Source: Candidatus Atribacteria bacterium (GTDB lineage: Bacteria; Atribacterota; JS1; SB-45; 34-128). Taken from it: a DNA stretch of 15,882 bases. The position numbers and the translations under genes were made by a program. Positions 1 through 6,761 of this stretch are shown here, piece after piece. Where the stretch lies: positions 1-15,882 of the forward strand of contig DMCY01000029.1 of assembly GCA_003451675.1 (NCBI GenBank). The letters run 5' to 3'. The number at the start of each line of letters is the position of its first letter. The first letter of the stretch is position 1. The notes beneath the pieces were generated by a model. That model was not told the DNA's origin and made no database searches. It worked only from the letters and a program-made list of their open reading frames with translations.

Positions 1-68
1 AAAGAGAATAGAATTCAGAAGCCAGTAGCCAGAATATTATGAGTGGCTAACACGGGATTTTTATTTTT

Positions 69-120
69 GTCATTGCGAGGGGAGCATTCAATATTACTTG
101 AGTGCTCCCCTCGCAATGAC
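69..120. repeat. Near-perfect palindrome (REP/MITE-like hairpin)
   Basis: Two 22-nt arms (69-90 and 99-120) are reverse complements except for one T:G pair, around an 8-nt loop. The outer ends read GTCATTGCGAGGGG and CCCCTCGCAATGAC. Palindromes with a CATTGCGAGG tip occur widely as intergenic repeats in unrelated bacteria (from memory, not searched). It lies about 77 bp beyond the lepB stop. On the lepB transcript the hairpin is followed by an A-rich stretch, not U-rich, so it is not an intrinsic terminator for lepB. Nothing coding is seen in 1-196. The stretch 151-195 is a degenerate repeat of AATTGGTAAAT-like units. Confidence 0.8.
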
Positions 121-196
121 AGAGAACATAATAACTGATCGATCGTTAGACTAAACTAATTGGTAAATCGGTCAATTGGTAAATTGGCGAATGTTT

Positions 197-757
197 TCAT
201 GGCAATCTAATCCTATTCAAGGGCCAGAAAACTACCCATGCTTTACCGACGACATTCTTACGAGGGACAAATCCCCAATATCTACTATCACTACTATTGG
301 GCCTATTATCTCCTAAGACAAAAAAAGAATTATCAGGTACAATTGTAGGAGGCATATTCTCATACGATCTATTTTTTACATAAGGCTCTTCTAGTTTTTT
401 ATCATTAAGATAAATTTCTCCCTTGGTAATTTCAATTTTATCTCCCGGAACTCCAATTATTCTTTTAATATAATTTCGTTTTATTTCTAAAGGGGGCCTA
501 AATATTATTATTTCACTTCGTTCAGGTGATTCAAAACGGTAAATAATCTTATTGGCAATAAGTCTTTCGTTATTATGAAGTGTAGGTTCCATAGAAGCGC
601 CTCTTACTACAGTGACCTGACCGATAAAAGTAATAATTATAAAAGCAATTATCCCGGCACTGATTACCGTTTCCAACAATTCCCTAACCATAGATTTTTT
701 CCCTTTTTTAATATCTTTCTTTTTTAAATTTTTTATTTTTTTATTGTTTTTTCCCAT
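197..757 (-). CDS. lepB: Signal peptidase I
   Basis: Type I signal peptidase (family S26), the membrane serine protease that removes signal peptides from secreted proteins after Sec translocation. The 186-aa protein has a Lys-rich cytoplasmic N-terminus (1-24), one membrane segment (about 30-50), the catalytic serine S55 in GASMEPTL, and the catalytic lysine K98 in YIKRIIGVPGDKI. The C-terminal box LGDNRPNSSDSR is also present. The length is typical of small single-anchor bacterial forms, and all catalytic boxes are intact. The ATG at 755-757 is preceded by a GAAGG-like SD. The gene stands alone, pointing toward the left edge, with repeat-rich DNA on both sides: AATTGGCGAAT occurs at 182-192 and 855-865. 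A promoter is proposed at 887-915. The identification is firm. Confidence 0.96.
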   Translation of the reverse strand: MGKNNKKIKNLKKKDIKKGKKSMVRELLETVISAGIIAFIIITFIGQVTVVRGASMEPTLHNNERLIANKIIYRFESPERSEIIIFRPPLEIKRNYIKRIIGVPGDKIEITKGEIYLNDKKLEEPYVKNRSYENMPPTIVPDNSFFVLGDNRPNSSDSRYWGFVPRKNVVGKAWVVFWPLNRIRLP

Positions 758-886
758 CTTTACCTTCTTTCCGACTATAGATATTTTTAATCAATTCATC
801 CACTTTTATTTTTCTAAGTGTTTTAATAGTATATTTTAGTTTAAACTATTAATTAATTGGCGAATTTATTTTACTTAACAAAAAAT

Positions 887-915
887 ATTATAACACATTT
901 TTTATAACTTTATAA
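887..915 (-). promoter_or_regulatory. Predicted lepB promoter
   Basis: On the minus strand there is a consensus -10 TATAAT (887-892) extended by TGT just upstream. A weak -35 TTATAA (910-915) sits at 17-nt spacing. Transcription would start near 880 and leave a 5' leader of about 120 nt before lepB. Very AT-rich surroundings make chance matches likely, but the extended -10 is a good match. Confidence 0.45.
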
Positions 916-952
916 AAGATTTTTATTAGATTCATTTTTCCTGGCACTATTT

Positions 953-1135
953 GTAGGCGTATAGCAATACGCCCCTACTTATCAGCTATCTCTTTCTATT
1001 ATAATCTATCATTACGAGCTCTGATTTTGTTGTAGGGGTCGGATTTATCCGACCCGAGTATTTTGTGATTTCTTTTCAGCGGATTCGATGCCTGCCTGTG
1101 CGTTTCTGCACGCAGACAGGAATCGAATCCCTACA
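953..1135. repeat. Cluster of three short palindromic repeats
   Basis: Three hairpins lie together in the 579-bp gap between lepB and the HAD gene. (1) 953-978: stem GCGTAT/ATACGC over AGCA, flanked by GTAG/CTAC with a two-base bulge. (2) 1036-1055: perfect 8-bp stem GGGTCGGA/TCCGACCC with loop TTTA. (3) 1081-1130: outer 9-bp stem GGATTCGAT/ATCGAATCC with an inner GTGC/GCAC stem. In addition TGTAGGG (1031-1037) is the inverted copy of CCCTACA (1129-1135), so hairpins 2 and 3 may form one unit. The rest of 758-1336 holds the two proposed promoters and AT-rich micro-repeats; no gene is seen. Confidence 0.65.
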
Positions 1136-1155
1136 TTTAACACATTAATTATTAC

Positions 1156-1285
1156 TATACGAAATACTAAATACGAATTTAATTTTGTGCTTTATGCTTA
1201 TATTTTTTTATTATATTAACTAGCTAACTAGGTAACCAACTAACCAACTAACTAAATACGCGATATACTCGATACTCGATACTGT
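1156..1285. repeat. Degenerate intergenic micro-repeats
   Basis: Low-complexity, partly tandem words follow one another: ATACGAAATACTAAATACGAATTTAA, split by one-base changes, then AACTAACTAGGTAACCAACTAACC-type units (about 1217-1255), then CGATACTCGATACTCGATAC (about 1269-1284). The words CGATACTCGATAC and ATACGAATTTAA recur at 6695-6729, so they are a property of this genome's intergenic DNA and not of one locus. There is no spacer regularity, so this is not a CRISPR array. Confidence 0.5.
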
Positions 1286-1295
1286 TTTTTATGGT

Positions 1296-1324
1296 TTGCT
1301 AAAGCGCATCATTATAGTTATAAT
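1296..1324 (+). promoter_or_regulatory. Predicted promoter of the HAD-pflX-eamA operon
   Basis: TTGCTA (1296-1301), 17 nt, then TATAAT (1319-1324). Transcription would start near 1331, only about 6 nt before the ATG at 1337 but about 10 nt before a strong SD at 1341-1350. This bears on the true start of the next gene. Confidence 0.5.
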
Positions 1325-1336
1325 TATAAAGAATTT

Positions 1337-2038
1337 ATGCAAAAGGAGAGAATAAAAATTAAGACCATTATCTTTGATTTAGATGACACTTTAATTAAAA
1401 CTTCCAAGTTATACAACCAGGCGAGAGAAGAATTTTCCTTACTAATGGAAAATTTCGGCTTTAAAAAAGAAGAGGCATTAGCAAAACTTGATGAAATTGA
1501 TATTAACTATATAAAAGAGTATGGTTTTGTAAAAGAAAGATATCCTCTCAGTTTGGGAAAAACTTATGAGTATTTTTGTAAAATAAATGGTGAAAAAATT
1601 AATCCGGTTTTAAAAAAGAAGATTGAAGATATAGGTTGGCAGGTTTTTAGACAGGTTCCTGAATTGATTGAAGACGTGTATTTTGTATTGGATACTTTGA
1701 GTAAAAAGTATTTTTTAATTTTAGCCACTTTGGGAGATCCGCAAGTCCAGGATAAGAAGCTGCAGTTAACCGGTTTAAAAAAATATTTTTCAGCAGTTTA
1801 TGTCTTGAGATATAAAAATGTTGAGGAGTATCAAAATATTTTAACGGAACATAAGTTAAATAAAAAAGATACCTGGATAGTAGGTAATAGTGTTCGTTCA
1901 GATTTGAATCCTGGATTAAAATTAGGCATAAATTGTATTCTAATTCCTTACTTAAGCTGGAAATTTGAGGAAGAAGAGCCTCTATCAGAAAATTATTTAC
2001 AGTTAGACTCCTTGGAAGAATTATTAGATTATCTTTAG
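1337..2038 (+). CDS. HAD-superfamily hydrolase (phosphatase)
   Basis: A haloacid-dehalogenase-type hydrolase, most likely a small-molecule phosphatase; the substrate cannot be told. Motif I IFDLDDTL gives nucleophile D14 and acid/base D16. Motif II threonine is T131 in LATLG, and motif IV is GNSVRSDL with D189. The stretch between motifs I and II is a helical cap, as in phosphoglycolate-phosphatase-like members. At 233 aa the length is normal. The start is uncertain: the ATG at 1337 has no SD, while a strong SD (AAAAGGAGAG, 1341-1350) lies inside the frame, and the next in-frame candidates are ATA 1352 and ATT 1358. A start at ATT would give MKTIIFDLDDTL, a normal HAD beginning. The gene leads an operon, with the next start 16 nt after its stop. 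Confidence 0.85.
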   Translation: MQKERIKIKTIIFDLDDTLIKTSKLYNQAREEFSLLMENFGFKKEEALAKLDEIDINYIKEYGFVKERYPLSLGKTYEYFCKINGEKINPVLKKKIEDIGWQVFRQVPELIEDVYFVLDTLSKKYFLILATLGDPQVQDKKLQLTGLKKYFSAVYVLRYKNVEEYQNILTEHKLNKKDTWIVGNSVRSDLNPGLKLGINCILIPYLSWKFEEEEPLSENYLQLDSLEELLDYL

Positions 2039-2054
2039 GTGAAAGAATATTAAG

Positions 2055-2981
2055 TTGATAAATAAATTAAAATATCCGAGATATTTAAATATAAAAGAAG
2101 AAGAATTAGATAAAAGAATTGAAAATGCTTATAAATTACTCTCCTCTTGTGAAGTGTGTCCTCGCAAATGTGGGGTGAACCGCTTAGAAGGAAAAAAAGG
2201 TTTCTGTCGTTCGAGTGAAGAGGTGATAGTCTCCAGTTATAATACTCACTTTGGAGAAGAGCCGCCCCTGGTGGGCAACTTTGGCTCAGGTACAATATTT
2301 TTTACCAACTGTAATTTAAAGTGTGTTTATTGTCAGAATTATCCTATAAGCCAGTTAGGAAATGGTAACAAAGTTAGTTTATCAGAATTAGCTAAAATTA
2401 TGTTTGCTTTACAGAAAAGAAAATGTCATAATATTAATTTGGTTACTCCAACTCATTTTGTACCTCAGATATTAAAGAGTCTTAAATTAGCCATTAAAAT
2501 GGGTTTGTACCTTCCTATAGTCTATAATACTAGTGGCTATGAATCGGTAAAGACTTTAAAATTACTTGATGGTATTGTGGACATATACCTACCTGATGCC
2601 AGATATGCTGATAATGAGATAGCTGGGAAATATTCATCTGCTCCTGATTATTTTGAAATAATGAAGAAGGCGTTAAAGGAGATGTACCGACAGGTAGGAG
2701 ATCTGGCAGTGGACAGGATGGGGATAGCTCGTTCAGGTTTAATTGTTCGACATTTAGTTTTACCTGAGGGTTTAAGTGGTACTAAAAAGATTATGCATTT
2801 TATTGCCCGGGAGATTTCTCCTCATACTTATATTAGCTTGATGGCGCAATATTTTCCGGCTTACCAGGCTGGCCAATTTCCTCCTTTATCCAGAAGGATA
2901 AATAGGGGAGAATACAGGGAAGCCTTACGGGCTTTTGAGGAAGAGGGATTGGGAAATGGATGGTTTCAGAAGGATATATAA
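2055..2981 (+). CDS. PflX-type radical SAM protein (COG1313-like)
   Basis: A radical SAM enzyme related to pyruvate formate-lyase activating proteins, of the PflX group whose reaction is not established. The radical SAM motif is CNLKCVYC, with C86, C90 and C93 expected to hold the catalytic 4Fe-4S cluster. Ahead of it is an N-terminal four-cysteine set in CEVCPRKCGVNR and GFC (C32, C35, C39, C51), followed by FGEEPPL, which is typical of this group. The TTG start at 2055 is chosen because an AGGTGA SD overlapping the stop of the HAD gene sits 9-12 nt upstream. The length of 308 aa is complete. The gene is cotranscribed with the HAD phosphatase and probably with the following EamA transporter. 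The family is clear; the function is unknown. Confidence 0.85.
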   Translation: MINKLKYPRYLNIKEEELDKRIENAYKLLSSCEVCPRKCGVNRLEGKKGFCRSSEEVIVSSYNTHFGEEPPLVGNFGSGTIFFTNCNLKCVYCQNYPISQLGNGNKVSLSELAKIMFALQKRKCHNINLVTPTHFVPQILKSLKLAIKMGLYLPIVYNTSGYESVKTLKLLDGIVDIYLPDARYADNEIAGKYSSAPDYFEIMKKALKEMYRQVGDLAVDRMGIARSGLIVRHLVLPEGLSGTKKIMHFIAREISPHTYISLMAQYFPAYQAGQFPPLSRRINRGEYREALRAFEEEGLGNGWFQKDI

Positions 2982-3013
2982 AAAATAATTAAAAGAAAAG
3001 AGAACAAGCAAGT

Positions 3014-3871
3014 ATGAAAAGTATTCAAGCAGAAATTTATTTATTAGGAATAGTAATTATTTGGGGTTCAACTTTTGCAATAATTAAGAATATTCTTAAT
3101 TTAATTCCTCCATATACCTTTTTAGCTTATAGATTTTTATTGGCTACGCTGGTTCTTATGATAATATTTTGGAAAAAAATAGGAGGGATTAATAAAATAA
3201 TTTTAAGAAAAGGGTCTTTAATTGGAACTTTCCTTTTTTTAGGTTATACTTTTCAAACTGTGGGAATAAAATATACTTCCGCTACCAAAGCAGGATTTAT
3301 TACCGGTTTATCTGTAGTTTTAGTCCCCATTATTTCCCATTTCTTTATCAAAGAGAAAATTAATCGAAATTCAGTAATAGGAGTAGTTTTAGCATTTATT
3401 GGATTATGGTTTCTAAATTATAGCAGCAGCTTCAGTTTTAATTTAGGAGATTTTTTAGTTTTACTATGTGCAGTATCTTTTGCCCTACATATTATATCTG
3501 TAGGTTTATATATTAAAAAGATGGATTATGTTCTATTAGTCATTGTTCAACTAGCTACAGTTTTTATATTATCTTTATTAATGGCTATAATTTTTGAAAG
3601 ACCAGCAATTCATTTATCTTATCCTTCCAGTGTGTGGTGGGCTATCATGTTGACCGGCGTATTTGCTACTGCTCTTGCTTTTTATATACAGAATAGGTTT
3701 CAAAGATATTCTACTGCTACTAAGACTGCGATTATATTCTCTGGAGAGCCTATATTCGGCGCGATCTTTGCCTACCTTCTCCTGGGAGAGAAGGTAGGCC
3801 TTATCGCCTGGGCAGGAGGATTATTGATAATCTTTGGCATGATCATATCTCAAAAGGAAGAAAAGATATAA
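3014..3871 (+). CDS. EamA/DMT-superfamily membrane transporter
   Basis: A 10-segment inner-membrane transporter of the drug/metabolite (EamA, RhaT-like) superfamily, which typically exports amino acids, metabolites or drugs. The 285-aa protein is two repeated EamA halves (about 5-135 and 145-280). The N-terminal half begins with WGSTFAIIKN, and the second half carries the typical GEPIFGAIFAYLLLGEK near 245-261. The short basic tail QKEEKI is cytoplasmic. The ATG at 3014 follows a purine-rich AAAAGAGAA stretch, a modest SD, 32 nt after the PflX-like gene, so it is probably the last gene of that operon. Its stop TAA (3869-3871) forms the first three bases of the target duplication made by the mobile element just downstream. 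The substrate cannot be predicted. Confidence 0.88.
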   Translation: MKSIQAEIYLLGIVIIWGSTFAIIKNILNLIPPYTFLAYRFLLATLVLMIIFWKKIGGINKIILRKGSLIGTFLFLGYTFQTVGIKYTSATKAGFITGLSVVLVPIISHFFIKEKINRNSVIGVVLAFIGLWFLNYSSSFSFNLGDFLVLLCAVSFALHIISVGLYIKKMDYVLLVIVQLATVFILSLLMAIIFERPAIHLSYPSSVWWAIMLTGVFATALAFYIQNRFQRYSTATKTAIIFSGEPIFGAIFAYLLLGEKVGLIAWAGGLLIIFGMIISQKEEKI

Positions 3872-3999
3872 TCTTTCACAGCGTATACAAAATTAGTTGC
3901 TGTTCTTTGACAAAATATGCTTAAAACACCTATATTAATTGATGTTGTATGATAGATCTTATTGTATTAGCATGTTCAACACGCTAAGGATGGTCTATT

Positions 4000-4044
4000 A
4001 TGCGAAAAAAACGTTGTATTTTCTGTACCAGTCTCCAATACTAA
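4000..4044 (+). pseudogene. 14-codon ORF, possible transposase-locus remnant
   Basis: ATG at 4000 with SD AAGGA at 3986-3990 encodes MRKKRCIFCTSLQY and then stops. A basic start followed by CxxC looks like the beginning of a small zinc-ribbon protein, of a kind I recall being encoded in some insertion sequences. It may be the N-terminal stub left by an internal deletion of the parent element. It is too short to be certain. Confidence 0.25.
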
Positions 4045-4093
4045 AAGTTGCAGAATTAGGTCTAAAATGATTATATTTTTTATAAAAGAACTG

Positions 4094-4182
4094 ATTGTGG
4101 ATAGTGACGTAATGTAGATAATTCCTTCAGAATTACCCACATTACTTGGACAACCTTTCAGGTTGCCCACACTCTCCACAAT
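4094..4182. other. Predicted three-way-junction fold inside the mobile element
   Basis: The outer stem is ATTGTGGATAGTG (4094-4106) with CACTCTCCACAAT (4170-4182), 12 of 13 pairs. Inner hairpin 1 has 16-nt arms at 4109-4124 and 4130-4145 (14 of 16 pairs), with a 5-nt loop. Inner hairpin 2 is CAACCT (4151-4156) with AGGTTG (4160-4165), extended by two G-C pairs around one mismatch. Almost every base of the 89 nt is paired. The fold can form on either strand. Confidence 0.65.
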
Positions 4183-4269
4183 ACTGCTATTATTTATTCA
4201 TTTTCTAAAAGAATTAAGTGTTATTAAAGACCCAAATAGCAACCAAAATTGTATACGCTGCCTAATCTT

Positions 4270-5685
4270 TTATTTTTTTATTTCTTCTATCAAGGCTTTT
4301 ACATCTTCAAGTTTTTCAGGAATTGTTTTAGGCATTCCTTCTTTTTTCACATATACCTTTTCCCAGAAAGGTTTAGTAAGTTCACCATATTCTTTAGAGT
4401 ATTTATCCAGATGTTCTGCACATTCAGTTATTACTGTTTGAGCATTACCATGGGTGGGATAAGCGTTAGATTCTTTAACAACTTCTCTTAATACTTTAGG
4501 GTTATCAATAATCATACAAGGTAACATTAAGTTTTCAGTATAAGGTTGTCTTGCCCTTATTGCTTTAAATAAAGGAGAAGCCAAAGCCTCTTTTAATGTG
4601 ATATTTCTTACATTATGAGTAGCGCAGTGAGTAAATACACAGGGTTCATAATCTCCCTTTACATTTATATGTAGATATTGGCGGCCTCCGGCAATACAGC
4701 CATTTACGTGCATTCCGTCATTCCAGAAGTCTCCAATAAATACCGGGTAAGTACTTCTGATATAATTAACTCTTCTCCATCCATAAAGTCTCTGTTCCGG
4801 AGTTTGCATTAGGTTTACATCGGGCTTTCTGCCGATGGGTATATAAGTAAAGTACCAACCAAACATACAACCCCTTTTTTCTAATATTTTCATAAGTTCA
4901 TCACTATAAACTATTTCAGTATTATATTTAGTAGGAGTAATAGAAAAGCCATAAATTAATCTGGCTTCCTTACAGTTATCCATGGCCTGCATTACCTTTT
5001 CCCATACTCCTTTACCTCGACGCTCATCAGTCTCTTTTTTAAATCCTTCTACACTTATAGCCGGGGCGACATTACCTAATTCTTGGAGTTTAAAAGCCAT
5101 ATCTCTATCTATAAAAGTACCATTAGTATAGACCATAAAAGCGGCATCATTATGTTTTTTATAGATATCTAACATATCGTCTCTAACAAAAGCTTCTCCA
5201 CCGGAAATGACGTAGAAATAGGTGCCCATTTCTTTGGCTTCAGTTATAACTTTATCCACATACTCAAGAGGAAGGTCATCTTTTTTAGAATAATCTCCGG
5301 CATAACAACCGGTACATCTGAGGTTACATCTCATTGTAGGACTGATTACTATTACTGCAGGGCAGGGAATGCCTTCTTTTTTCCGAAAATTCTCCCTATT
5401 TTTTGGCCCCAATAAAATATAATTAATCATAAAATTTAGTACCATTTTATTTCGGACATTAGGATGGGTCTCCCTTAGTGCTTTTTGGGCAAGAAAATAA
5501 GCAGGAGCTTTGTCTTCGAACATCTTTCTGACCTTGCCTATTTCGGGTTTGAACTTGGGAGCAATTCTTTCTGCCGCATAGGTTAGCCGAATAAGATTTT
5601 CATCAGAGGTATTACCCAGGGCTTTCATAATAAGATTCACAGTCTGTTTGGTAGTGTAGTTTTTTAGTTTTTCCATATAATCCAT
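4270..5685 (-). CDS. Radical SAM protein with SPASM-like C-terminal cysteines
   Basis: A radical SAM enzyme of the COG0535 type; the substrate is unknown. The 471-aa protein has about 105 N-terminal residues without cysteines, then the catalytic motif CNLRCTGC (C120, C124, C127) and the SAM-binding SGGE (161-164). A later cysteine set, C330, C349, C354 and C390, could hold an auxiliary cluster as in SPASM/twitch enzymes. The ATG at 5683-5685 has a strong SD (AGGAGG) about 9 nt upstream. It starts 37 nt after the membrane-tethered winged-helix gene and is surely in the same transcript, which suggests that protein controls or senses something linked to this enzyme. Its stop abuts the target duplication of the mobile element. 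It could modify a peptide or a small molecule; nothing in the window tells which, and no short precursor peptide was seen nearby. Confidence 0.85.
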   Translation of the reverse strand: MDYMEKLKNYTTKQTVNLIMKALGNTSDENLIRLTYAAERIAPKFKPEIGKVRKMFEDKAPAYFLAQKALRETHPNVRNKMVLNFMINYILLGPKNRENFRKKEGIPCPAVIVISPTMRCNLRCTGCYAGDYSKKDDLPLEYVDKVITEAKEMGTYFYVISGGEAFVRDDMLDIYKKHNDAAFMVYTNGTFIDRDMAFKLQELGNVAPAISVEGFKKETDERRGKGVWEKVMQAMDNCKEARLIYGFSITPTKYNTEIVYSDELMKILEKRGCMFGWYFTYIPIGRKPDVNLMQTPEQRLYGWRRVNYIRSTYPVFIGDFWNDGMHVNGCIAGGRQYLHINVKGDYEPCVFTHCATHNVRNITLKEALASPLFKAIRARQPYTENLMLPCMIIDNPKVLREVVKESNAYPTHGNAQTVITECAEHLDKYSKEYGELTKPFWEKVYVKKEGMPKTIPEKLEDVKALIEEIKK

Positions 5686-5722
5686 GATATTTTCCTCCTA
5701 TAATAAAAATTACTTTAAAAAT

Positions 5723-6487
5723 TTAGGTTTTGCTTTTTTTATTTATTTCATCCAACGTTTCTTTTAAGAAATCTAATAATGATTTTTGCTCTTTTTTATT
5801 CATCTGAGAGATATATTGATTATATGTTTGAATATAATCTGCATATTTCTCCAGGTTATTATCTTGGATTGTTGTAAATTTTGGTATTTTATTAATATAT
5901 TTTGTTAGAACTCCTAAACACATTCCTACAAAGACAATTAGGGCTAATTCAGTATAGGTATTTGTTGCATTAGGAGGTATGACTTGATTTAATAATTGTA
6001 TTTCGGCTATTCCCTCGGCGACTTTTTTAACCAGAAGAATTAAAATAATCAATACACAAGCACAAAAAATAAGAGGAGACTTAGTTTGTAAGGCTTCTCT
6101 AAGCAAGTCTTTTATGTTAAGTTTCCCTTTAAATTCATCAAATTTTTGAATAATTTCTTTTTTTAATTTATTAAGTTCGAATGTTTTTACAGGAAGGTTT
6201 CTTTGCGAAAGATTAGAGACGGAATATCCTTTTTTAGTAGGGAAGAAGGATATAGTAGAACGGCCTAATTTTTCACATTTATATTTATAATTGCTATTTA
6301 ATTCTGGGATTAGGTATTCTACTTCCAGGAAACCATTTTTATGGAGTAATTGTAACATATCATAGGCAGTCCATTTACTTACTCCCATTTTTTTAGCTAC
6401 TTCTGAATAATGGACAGGGTAAGCCTTCTGTTTGTATAAATCGATTAACGATTGTAAAAAATCTTTCTGTCTCGAAGTAATTTCCAT
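5723..6487 (-). CDS. Membrane-anchored winged-helix regulator
   Basis: A putative one-component transcription regulator held in the membrane. The 254-aa protein starts with a winged-helix DNA-binding domain (about 1-90). A helix-turn-helix lies near 27-54 (SEVAKKMGVSKWTAYDMLQLL), resembling the N-terminus of LexA-, MarR- or DtxR-like proteins. Two hydrophobic segments follow at about 138-154 and 180-197, separated by a loop of about 25 residues, and then a hydrophilic helical tail (208-254). The predicted topology puts both the DNA-binding head and the tail in the cytoplasm. The ATG at 6485-6487 has a GGGAGAA SD. It is the first gene of a two-gene operon with the radical SAM enzyme. I do not recognise a named family; DNA binding is inferred from the HTH alone. 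Confidence 0.65.
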   Translation of the reverse strand: MEITSRQKDFLQSLIDLYKQKAYPVHYSEVAKKMGVSKWTAYDMLQLLHKNGFLEVEYLIPELNSNYKYKCEKLGRSTISFFPTKKGYSVSNLSQRNLPVKTFELNKLKKEIIQKFDEFKGKLNIKDLLREALQTKSPLIFCACVLIILILLVKKVAEGIAEIQLLNQVIPPNATNTYTELALIVFVGMCLGVLTKYINKIPKFTTIQDNNLEKYADYIQTYNQYISQMNKKEQKSLLDFLKETLDEINKKSKT

Positions 6488-6544
6488 ATTTTTCTCCCAA
6501 AAGACCCAAAAAGTAATTTAAAAAAAATTGCATCTTACAAACTC

Positions 6545-6572
6545 ATTATATCACTTCAAAAAACTTTTGCAA
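6545..6572 (-). promoter_or_regulatory. Predicted promoter of the regulator/radical SAM operon
   Basis: On the minus strand TTGCAA (6567-6572), 16 nt, then TATAAT (6545-6550). Transcription should start near 6538, giving a leader of about 50 nt. The IS-leader remnant begins only about 15 bp upstream of this -35 box. Confidence 0.55.
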
Positions 6573-6586
6573 ATTTTTTATGATAT

Positions 6587-6650
6587 TTTTTTGAATACTC
6601 GGTCAGTGTAAAATCTGGTGGGGTAGTTAGATAAAAAAGTTATGCTTACG
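6587..6650 (+). mobile_element. Decayed copy of an IS left end
   Basis: This stretch aligns with the IS leader at 15651-15743 in the same orientation. TTTTTTGAATACTCG matches TTTTTTGAATATTCG (14 of 15), AGTGTAAAAT is identical, and 6626-6649 matches 15720-15743 at 19 of 24 positions. About 30 bp present in the other copy are missing. No transposase gene or opposite end is seen. The remaining intergenic DNA (6651-6798) holds CGATAC-type micro-repeats (6695-6729) and the lacI-type promoter and operator. Confidence 0.55.
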
Positions 6651-6732
6651 TTTTTTTCTACTTTCCCTTAGTTTATTTTCTTTATTTCTTAACGCGATAC
6701 TCGATACGCAATATGCGATACGAATTTAACAG

Positions 6733-6761
6733 TTGACAAAATAAATATATTAAATTAATAT
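6733..6761 (+). promoter_or_regulatory. Promoter of the sugar locus
   Basis: Consensus -35 TTGACA (6733-6738), 17-nt spacer, -10 TAATAT (6756-6761). Transcription would start near 6768, inside the palindromic operator, so repressor binding would block RNA polymerase. It drives the LacI-type regulator and, through overlapping genes, probably the ABC transporter. Confidence 0.75.

Larger units (their letters stand above)
3877..4262. mobile_element. 386-bp non-autonomous element (MITE/IS deletion derivative)
   Basis: The ends are 25-bp imperfect inverted repeats, 3877-3901 and 4238-4262, matching at 20 of 25 positions and 20 of 23 after the outer two. The core CAGCGTATACAA is identical at both ends. 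The same 8-bp sequence TAATCTTT flanks it on both sides (3869-3876 and 4263-4270), as a target-site duplication. The interior carries a 14-codon ORF with its own SD (4000-4044) and a three-way-junction fold (4094-4182) but no intact transposase. The end sequence GTATACAAnnnTnGTTGCT reminds me of IS21-family ends, and an 8-bp duplication is within the range reported for that family; this assignment is a guess. Longer open frames here on either strand resemble no protein I know. Confidence 0.75.

Noticed and set aside
69..120. Palindrome as the lepB terminator
   Set aside because: On the lepB strand it is followed by A-rich, not U-rich, sequence and lies about 77 bp past the stop.
1213..1285. 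Tandem words as a CRISPR array
   Set aside because: Units are 6-12 bp, degenerate and without spacers, and no cas gene is near.
2050..2295. Minus-strand 81-codon open frame
   Set aside because: It lies opposite the PflX-like gene, whose radical SAM motifs are intact; composition and lack of motifs mark it as a shadow.
3976..4491. Short open frames on both strands across the mobile element and the radical SAM 3' end
   Set aside because: They are made by the inverted repeats or run opposite the real radical SAM gene; no SD and no recognisable domain.
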